DNA from: Patescibacteria group bacterium UBA6489
GTDB lineage: Bacteria > Patescibacteriota > Gracilibacteria > BD1-5 > UBA6164
Assembly (NCBI GenBank): GCA_002435385.1
Contig: DJMN01000029.1
Coordinates: forward strand, 1-17,796
Direction: 5' to 3'
Length of the DNA: 17,796 bases
In this document: piece by piece, positions 17,557 through 17,796 of the stretch
Numbering within the stretch: position 1 is the first letter of the stretch
Layout of the letters: the number at the start of each line of letters is the position of its first letter
Notes under the pieces: generated by a model
What the model was told of the DNA's origin: nothing
The model's input: only the letters and a program-made list of their open reading frames with translations
Databases searched by the model: none
Program-made: the position numbers and the translations under genes

Positions 17557-17700
17557 ATGCTTTTTTATAGAAATAAATATATGACTTTTTTGTCAGAAGA
17601 GGAGGCTGTGGATTGGATGAGGTCTTGGAGAGTTTTTAGAAAGATAGGATTGATGAGATTCTATTTTTTTTTGATGAAATTTTATTATTATTTGAATTAA
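17557..17700 (+). CDS. Small ORF, 47 residues
   Basis: Encodes MLFYRNKYMTFLSEEEAVDW followed by a basic-aromatic tail (RSWRVFRKIGLMRFYFFLMK, then FYYYLN). An internal ATG at 17581 would give 39 residues. It contains no TGA. A strong terminator starts six bases after the stop, which favours real expression. The acidic then aromatic pattern suggests a small peripheral membrane protein, but no family is recognised. Upstream 17424-17556 is AT-rich; GTATGCTTTT occurs at 17523 and again over the start at 17555. Confidence 0.5.
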   Translation: MLFYRNKYMTFLSEEEAVDWMRSWRVFRKIGLMRFYFFLMKFYYYLN

Positions 17701-17705
17701 CCCTT

Positions 17706-17742
17706 AAATCTTATGTAAAATTTTTACATAAGATTTGATTTT
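17706..17742 (+). terminator. Intrinsic terminator
   Basis: A 14-base-pair perfect stem (17706-17719 with 17723-17736) with a three-base loop, followed by a T-rich stretch, right after the 47-residue ORF. Beyond it, 17743-17796 is AT-rich and includes TATAAT at 17756-17761, possibly a promoter for the next gene outside the window. Confidence 0.8.
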
Positions 17743-17796
17743 AAAATAAATTTGTTATAATATTATTGTAATTATAACTAAAGTAAAAAACGAAGT

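Noticed and set aside
1..17796. tRNA, rRNA, CRISPR array or insertion sequence
   Set aside because: No T-loop-like motif with a cloverleaf, no rRNA stretch, no regularly spaced repeats, and no transposase with a catalytic domain was seen on either strand.

Overview
The window is AT-rich bacterial DNA that reads correctly only if UGA means glycine. In nearly every gene the conserved glycines are TGA: the Walker A and HRIGRTGR motifs of a DEAD-box helicase, the Nudix box, the GlmS active-site loops, the SerA nucleotide loop. TGG is used separately for tryptophan, and all sixteen gene models end in TAA or TAG, never TGA. This is translation table 25, known from the candidate phyla Absconditabacteria (SR1) and Gracilibacteria (BD1-5/GN02). 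The sequence alone does not tell me which of the two. Under the standard code almost every gene here would look like scattered fragments; all coordinates below are re-derived with UGA=Gly.

Layout, left to right: (1) 26-1747 minus, DEAD-box RNA helicase with a DbpA-type RNA-binding domain and an Arg/Gly-rich tail. (2) 1748-2672, a gene-poor stretch with two dispersed repeats and possible gene remnants. (3) 2673-3092 plus, a Nudix hydrolase broken by one in-frame TAA. (4) 3197-4303 plus, a hypothetical protein with a peptidoglycan-binding-like motif. (5) 4366-6189 minus, GlmS. (6) a pair of inverted repeat copies, then 6426-6803 minus, a small HTH-like protein. (7) 7057-7521 plus, a small membrane protein. 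(8) 7753-8688 minus, a SIS-fold sugar-phosphate-type protein. (9) 9009-10007 plus, an orphan protein with a good promoter. (10) 10067-11296 minus, SerA. (11) 11505-12356 minus, a bile acid:sodium symporter-family transporter, with an internally deleted copy at 12533-12769. (12) 12940-13683 plus, an orphan. (13) 13678-15637 minus, an OmpR-type response regulator and histidine kinase operon. (14) 15870-17423 plus, a SWIM zinc-finger protein. (15) 17557-17700 plus, a 47-residue ORF.

Genes are mostly single transcription units separated by perfect hairpin terminators; the two-component pair is the only clear operon. GlmS (glucosamine-6-phosphate) and SerA (serine biosynthesis) are ordinary housekeeping enzymes. 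The accessory flavour comes from the orphan plus-strand proteins, the two degraded genes, and at least three families of short interspersed repeats sitting in the gaps. The plus strand is G+T-rich almost throughout, whichever strand is coding, which suggests a replication-linked strand bias with the plus strand leading. No tRNA, rRNA, CRISPR array or insertion sequence was seen.
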